Both the position numbers and the translations under genes were made by a program. A stretch of 64,000 nucleotides of DNA from Colocasia esculenta. Taxonomy: Eukaryota > Streptophyta > Magnoliopsida > Alismatales > Araceae. This document shows, one piece after another, positions 58,395 to 64,000 of this stretch (the stretch's first letter is position 1; each line of letters starts with the position of its first letter). The notes beneath the pieces were generated by a model. It saw nothing but the letters and a program-made list of their open reading frames with translations. It ran no database searches and was not told the DNA's origin. The stretch covers positions 74,472,206 to 74,536,205 of the forward strand of contig CM024758.1 of the NCBI GenBank assembly GCA_014218235.1, in the 5' to 3' direction.

Positions 58395-59178
58395 TATACT
58401 GGTCAGCAGATCGCGACTGATCGCGACAGAGTGCATTGTCGCTACAGACCTTGTGAACGCGGCCTATCGGGCCATCGCGTTCACAGGATCTGCGCCTGAG
58501 CCTGATAGGGTTCTGATCTATCTTGGATTGCGGTCCAAAACTTGCCTTTTTGACATAGGGTAGTTCAAAAAATCATAACTAAGTGTACACACGATGAAAA
58601 ATCATGAAATCAGAGGCAAATGAAACTAGACATAGAGAGTACTTCCAGTAATAGGAATTAGAGAGAAAGCATGGTTCATATAGGGTTTGAACATGAGCAA
58701 GAACGAGTTATTCAGAACATGACACAGAGAGAAAGATTGATTAAATTTGATCAGCATGCTCGATAAAATTTAGGGCCTTTAGGGGCAAAAGATCCCTAAC
58801 AATAAGTAGTATCTACAGTAAAATTTTCGTAGCATGGGAACAAGTGTACATGGAGATCTGATTTAAACATGATGACTCGGGGTTATCATGTATGCAGAAC
58901 TTCAAAAATCAAGAACAAAAGATTGGCTCGATGAAAATTATGAAACAAGAGGGCTTTTTCCTGGTGATTAGAACTACCTATAGACGGATTTGATTTGGTT
59001 TTGCTTGTGAGAATGCCTACCTTTGACTCGATTTGTCTTCTAGGGCTTAGAACTCCAAGAACGAGGAAGAAGCTTCAAGAATTCCTTCTCCCCACGAGAT
59101 CCTCTCCTCCTTGGCCTCTTCTCCACCTCCAACAACCTTGGCAATGAGCTAGGGTCGGCCAATAGGGTTTAAGAGGTG

Positions 59179-59192
59179 TATTTATATAAATA
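59179..59192 (-). promoter_or_regulatory. Putative TATA box, element G LTR
   Basis: The 14-bp A/T tract TATTTATATAAATA reads as a TATA box on either strand, about 420 bp from the U3 end, matching the TATA position in the A LTR and solo LTR. Confidence 0.5.
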
Positions 59193-59609
59193 CAAGTTCA
59201 TATTCCTACTACTACTCAAATTCCTCTTAATTACGAGATTTCCTAACTCCAACCTTCCTTTCTTGCTTTCCAACCTCTATTTAGGTTAGGATGGGATCTA
59301 AATTCGTGCTAGACTATATGGGGTAGGTTTATGAATCCGATTCCAACTCTAATTGCCACTTTTATTGCTTTAATAACCCCTTTCCAATTAGGACATAATT
59401 AAACTCCGAATTTAGGGTATTTTCTTTTTATTTACTATTTGTAAATTCATATTTTGACCCAATAGTTCTAAAAGATCCATTAAGCAAAGCCCATTAATCT
59501 TTTCCATTTAATGGGTTTTATTTCATGCTCTTATCATTGAATATCCTTTTAGTTGAGTTTTTAATTTATTTTAAATTTTTATTTTTCTCAAAAAATTCAG
59601 GTTGCTACA

Positions 59610-59630
59610 TCCTCCCCCTCTTAAAAAAAG
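59610..59630 (-). other. Element G polypurine tract
   Basis: TCCTCCCCCTCTTAAAAAAAG on the + strand, i.e. a purine tract ending in GGGGGAGGA on the minus strand, directly before the 3' LTR. Confidence 0.88.
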
Positions 59631-59670
59631 AATTTGGTCCCCAATTCATATGACCTTGTAGGAGAGAGAC

Positions 59671-62600
59671 TTAACCGAATAGATCAGGGTAGTTGCGTCT
59701 GATAATTCCTTCTGGTTCCCATGTGGCTTCTTCCACTCCGCGGTTATTCCATAAAACCTTCACCATGTGAATGGGACGATTTCTGAGTTGTTGCACCTTC
59801 CGGTCCAATATCTTGATCGGCTTATCTTCATACGTCATGTCCTTGTTTAACACTAGATCATCATGGCGAATGACATGTGTAGGATCGTACACATACTTTC
59901 TAAGCATGGAGACATGGAAGACATTGTGCACAGTTGCCAATTTGGCGGCAAGGCCAGTCTGTAAGCAACTTCACCAATCCTTTCAAGTACTTCGAAAGGA
60001 CCAATGAATCTTGGACTAAGTTTTCCTTTCACTCCGAATCTTTGAATACCACGGGTAGGAGATACCTTCAATAGCACATGATCTCCTATTTGAAATTCCA
60101 GATCTCGTCTTCTCTTATCAGCATAGCTCTTTTGTCTAGACTGAGCAATCGTGAGTCGATCTCGTATCATCTTATATCTCGGGTTGTACTTTGTACCATG
60201 TCAGGTCCTAACCATTGTTGTTCTCCCACTTCATTCTAGCACACAGGAGATCTACATTCCGGCCATAAAGTGCTTCAAATGTGCCATTTTAATACTCGCC
60301 TGGTAACTGTTGTTATAGGCGACTCAATCAAGGGTAAGTGTTCATTCCAATGACCCTGAAATCTATAATGCAGGCTCTTACATGTCTTCTACAATTTAAT
60401 TTGTCCTCTCAGTTTGCCCATCAGTCTGCGGGTGAAAGGCAGCACTAAAATTAAGCTTCGTACCAAGGGCAATTTGCAGACCTTTCCAAAAATGAGAGGT
60501 GAACCTTGGATCTCGATCTGAAATAATAGATGACGGAATACCGTGCAACCGCACGATCTCCTTGACATATAATGCAGCTAGCACCTCCACAAACCATGTA
60601 CTCTTTATGGGTAAGAAGTGCGCAGATTTTGTCAACCTGTCAACGATGACCCATATGACGTCGAGCCCACCACGAGTCTTGGGTAAACCCATGATGAAGT
60701 CCATGCCAATACTTTCCCATTTCCATTCCGGAATATCAAGTGGTCAGAGTACACCGACAGGGCGCAGGTGTTCCGCTTTTACTTGTTGACATGTGAGGTA
60801 ATGAGCTACAAGCTCGGCTACTTCCCTTTTCATATTCGGCCACCAAAATGTTCTTTTCATGACTTGATACATTTTGGTACCTCCTGGATGTATGGTGTAC
60901 TTTGTCTTGTGGGCTTCATCCATTAGCTTTCTCTTCAGTTCTTCGTTGTCGAGGACACATGTCCTTCCTTTGAATACTAACCTTCCATCTTCAGTCATGG
61001 CAAAATCCAGTCTGTCCGCTAAGGTTTCTTGACACGAACCAAGAATGGATCGTTGTCCTGTTGCATCTTGATTTCCTCCAGCAGATCGATTGGATCTTGA
61101 GATTGGCAATCAAAACATAATCATCCCTATGTTCAATATTTAAGTCTAGCCTCGCAAATTGTTCAAGTAATTGCATCTCGCCAAGGACTAGACTCGAGAT
61201 AGATGCCATTGGCTTTCTACTAAGAGCATCAGCCACGGCGTTTCCCTTACCTGGATGGTACTGGATGTTGAAATCGATGTCCTTTAGATTTCTAATTCTA
61301 CCATCTTCTCTGCCTCATGTTGAGTTCTTTCTGGGAGAATAGGTACTTTAGACTTTTATGGTCTGAATAGACAGTGAATTGCTCACCATAGAAATAGTGC
61401 CTCCAATTTTTAATGCGAAGACCACGACAACCAACTCTAAGTCATGCACAGGGTAGTTGACTTCATGCGTCTTCATTGCCTTGAGGAATAGGCGATGATC
61501 TTCCCTTTTGCATTAGTACACAGCCTAGCCCAATCCTAAGGCATCAGTATAGACCGAGAAATTTCTCCCTCTACTGGTAGGGCGAAAACGGTGCTGAGGT
61601 AAGGCAGTCTTGAGAGTTTGGAAACTCTTCTCACACTCTTTACTCCAGGAGTAAGGATTCTCCTTTCGTGTCAGACACGTGAGTGGTACGGCGATCTTAG
61701 GAAGTCCTTTATGAACCACCTGTAGTATCTAGCCAGTCCTAAGAAGCTTCTGATTTCGGTGACGTTAGTTGGTCTCTCCCAGTTGAGTACAGCTTCGACT
61801 TTGGAGGGATCAATAGAGATGCCGTTCTTTGAGATGACATGGCTAAGAAGGATACTTCTTCGAGCCAGAATTCACACTTACTAAGCTTTGCGTATAGCTT
61901 GTTGTCTCGCAAAACTTGTAGTGTTGTCTTCAGGTGTTCTTCATACTCCTCCTTGGTCTTGGAGTATATGAGGATGTCGTCGATAAAAACGACCACGAAC
62001 TTGTCGAGGCATGGCCGATATATGTTGTTCATGAGTTGCATAAAGGCTGCAGGAGCATTGGTTAGACCAAAAGGCATAACGAAAATTCATAATGTCCATA
62101 CCTGCTCCTGAAAGCCGTTTTGAAGATATCGTCATCCTTGATCGTCATTTGATGATAGCCAGATCGAAGATCGATCTTGGAGAAATATTACACTCTAGAA
62201 ATTTGGTCGAATAGTTCATCGATCCTAGGCAATGGGTATTTTTCTTGATGGTAAGCTGATTGAGTTGTCGATAGTCGACGCACAGCCTCATCGATCCATC
62301 TTTCTTCTTTACAATAGCACAAGAGCTCCCCATGGTGAAGTACTAGGTCTGATGAACCCCTTTTCTAGTAGTTCCATCAGTTGCGCCTTCAATTCCTTCA
62401 GCTCGGCAGGTGACATCCGGTACGGTTGACGCGATACCGGTGCGGCTCCAGGAATCAGCTCAATGGCGAAGTTGACATCTCGTTCAGGGGAATCCCTGGC
62501 AGGTCTTCGGGGAATACATCTGGGTAGTCATGTACTATATGTATGTCCTCTATCTTGGAACCCTTCTTTTCCACTACTACGGCTGCTAGGAAGGCAATAC

Positions 62601-62990
62601 AACCTTTCCTCATCATGTTGTGGGCTTTTATGGCGGAGACTAGGGACATCCGTCTCTTATGTCTAATCCCAGAGAATGCCAATTTAGGAAAGTCACTAAA
62701 GGTAACCTTCCCTTTCTTACAGTCGACACTTGCCCCATATGTGGACAACCAGTCGGCTCCCAAAATTACATCATAGCCTTCCATGGACGTACACAACCAG
62801 GGTCGCTTTTAGGTTATGGTCTCCGATCATTACATCGGCAGATGGGAAATATTTGTTTAGTTTCTCTTTTTTCCCCTAGTGGCGTTGTGACAGAGAACTC
62901 ACAACCCATGGATATAAGTTTAGCATTCAGAGTATCAACAAATATTTGAGATATAAATGAATGGGTTGCTCTAGTATCAAATAAAACGAA
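59671..62990 (-). pseudogene. pol: Element G pol: protease to chromodomain
   Basis: Best-preserved pol here. In coding order: protease at 62455-62990 with the catalytic triad D-T-R instead of D-T-G (62970-62978) and the GYDVILGADWLSTYG block; RT at 61739-62440 (RLCVDYRQLNQL, then PFGLTNAPAAFMQLM, FIDDILIYSK near 61975); RNase H at 60991-61719 (VYTDALGLG, MADALSRKP at 61225); integrase zinc-binding part at 60750-60900 where the first Cys of CLTC is Tyr (HYLTC); core at 60396-60704 intact over about 100 codons (MDFIMGLPKTRGG, SDRDPRFTSHF, HPQTDGQTERTN); C-terminal part at 59853-60170 (SPRFIGPFEVLERIG); and a full Tekay-type chromodomain at 59671-59940 (KILDRKVQQLRN, VEEATWEPEG, YPDLFG). Shifts separate these blocks. 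Confidence 0.92.
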
Positions 62991-64000
62991 TGCTGATAGA
63001 GAGAAAACTTGAAGGGTACCTTCTACGATTCCACCCTCCTCGGTGGGCTCCACTTCCTGGACAGCTTGCAGTCGGCCAGGCTTCCTTTGCCCATTAGGGC
63101 GTTTCTCTTTCTCCTGCTCCTTCAGCACAGGGCACTCGGAAATGCGATGATTGCAATTCCCGCAGGGTAGGCAAGCGCCTGCTTCCTCCAGCACTCAGCA
63201 GCAGTATGACCAGGTTTGTCACAGTGCTCGCACTTGGTTTTGTCGGTGTTTGGGGTAGTAGGTATCTTGAACTTCCTTTCTTGATTCGGCCCTCCCGTGA
63301 TGTTGAACGGCCGCTTCTTGTCATTTGTGGGTTTGCTTGAGGAACCCGATGCTGGTTCCTTCTTGACTAGTCTACCCTTAATGCGATCGGTAAGGTCGGT
63401 TGCATACTCCAGCAGCTGTGCCTTCTTTACCATCTCGGCATAAGTCTGGATGTCGAGTGGAGCAAGTTGTGTAATATATGAAGGCTTGAGTCCATTATGA
63501 AATCTCCTCGCCTTCATCTTTTCTGTGTTGACCAGATGATTGGCATAACGCGCAATCGGGAGAATTGCGCTTCATACTCCGCGATCGTAAGGTGCCTCTG
63601 TTTCAGTGCAGTAAACTCGGAGGCTTCCTCTCCTGGATCCTTTAGAGAAGTATTTGGAGTTAAAATGCTCCTTGAATTCTGCCCAGGTGAACTGTGCATC
63701 GGCCTAGTGGCCTCCACAGACTCCCACCATGCACGGGCGTCCCTTTCTAATTGAAAAGTTGTGCCAGTAGTAACTTATCACCATTCGCGCATTGCATGAC
63801 GCGGAAGATGCGTTCTACCTCCTTCATCCAGTTTTCTGCCTCGTCGGGATCAGTAGTCCCACTAAAACGGGGTGGGTTCAACTTGCAGAAATTCCTATGC
63901 AGGTCTCCGGCTCCTTGGTTTCCACGAGCTCCAGCAGCCTGAAGTAGAGCTTGAGTGAGCTGCTGGATAGTTTGTTGCATGTCACGGAGTTGTGCACGCT
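62991..64000 (-). pseudogene. gag: Element G gag, runs off window
   Basis: Minus strand. MQQTIQQLTQALLQAAGARG starts at 63980, but the frame is open beyond it to the window edge, so the true start is probably outside. Core: DLHRNFCKLNPPRFSGTTDP and VERIFRVMQC at 63780-63930, LTIAEYEAQFSRLR near 63560-63600, then FHNGLKPSYITQL-like at 63480. Two CCHC knuckles: CEHCDKPGHTAAEC (about 63190-63235) and, after a shift, CLPCGNCNHRISEC (about 63125-63170). A basic tail leads into protease. Four or more shifts break it. Confidence 0.9.

Larger units (their letters stand above)
56798..59609 (-). repeat. Element G 3' LTR
   Basis: 2.8-kb minus LTR, + strand TGTCACGCCCCGACACGG to AAATTCAGGTTGCTACA. It inserts in the second F gag; GAAGC at 56793-56797 is the left target candidate, the other lying beyond the window. 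It has a CpG-rich block at 58410-58495 and the shared modules near 57145, 57530 and 57945. A short internal duplication is listed separately. Confidence 0.92.

Overview
The window looks like a stretch of plant (flowering-plant) heterochromatin made almost wholly of nested, decayed retrotransposons. The grounds are Ty3/gypsy chromovirus-type gag-pol remains with initiator-Met tRNA primer sites, very long (2.7-3.8 kb) A/T-rich LTRs, a Tat/Ogre-like gag, a Ty1/copia-type gag and a plant L1-type LINE. I see no intact host gene, no tRNA or rRNA gene, and no CRISPR array. No coding region here is open over its full length.

Layout. 1-1150: a Pro/Ser-rich minus-strand reading frame of unknown origin, abutting a truncated minus LTR (1152-2807). 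2808-4700: unclassified. About 4979-13005: a minus-strand Tat/Ogre-like fragment (element D), with a 27-bp minisatellite, gag remains and a probable 5' LTR at the right. D is split by a solo LTR (5798-8721) with perfect 5-bp target duplications. 13006-30341: minus-strand chromovirus A, with pol at 13006-16461, gag at 26791-27261 and 5' LTR at 27443-30341. A is split by the complete plus-strand chromovirus B (16462-26790, target duplication CGGCG). 30342-33102: minus-strand element C, same family as B. 33103-35868: a copia-type gag split by a 5'-truncated LINE (33456-35480). 35869-40983: minus-strand E (LTR plus the end of pol). 40984-43520: three LTR pieces (+, +, -) ending at a 100-N assembly gap. 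43621-55576: plus-strand element F, LTR to LTR, followed at once by a second F-type primer site and gag (55577-56797). 56798-64000: minus-strand element G (3' LTR, pol, gag), which cuts that second gag and runs off the window.

The B/C/A/E/F/G elements resemble the Tekay/Del branch: gag with CCHC knuckles, aspartic protease, RT, RNase H, integrase, then a C-terminal chromodomain-like tail. None could encode a working set of proteins as written. The relative order of several insertions can be read: B entered A; A probably entered C; the solo LTR entered D; the LINE and later E entered the copia gag; G entered the second F copy.

The observations I would follow first are these. (1) The solo LTR carries an array of the perfect palindrome GTGTCGACAC in pairs 21 bp apart, and other LTRs carry related CpG-rich palindromic words in comparable places. 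(2) Stop codons in B fall at CAG codons that are still CAG in its relative C, a CHG-methylation decay signature. (3) B's gag holds intron-like insertions. (4) F has an LTR-internal-LTR-internal arrangement. (5) A noncoding module is shared between unrelated LTR families. Many differences between the two F copies are single-base indels, so some frameshifts may be consensus errors of the assembly.
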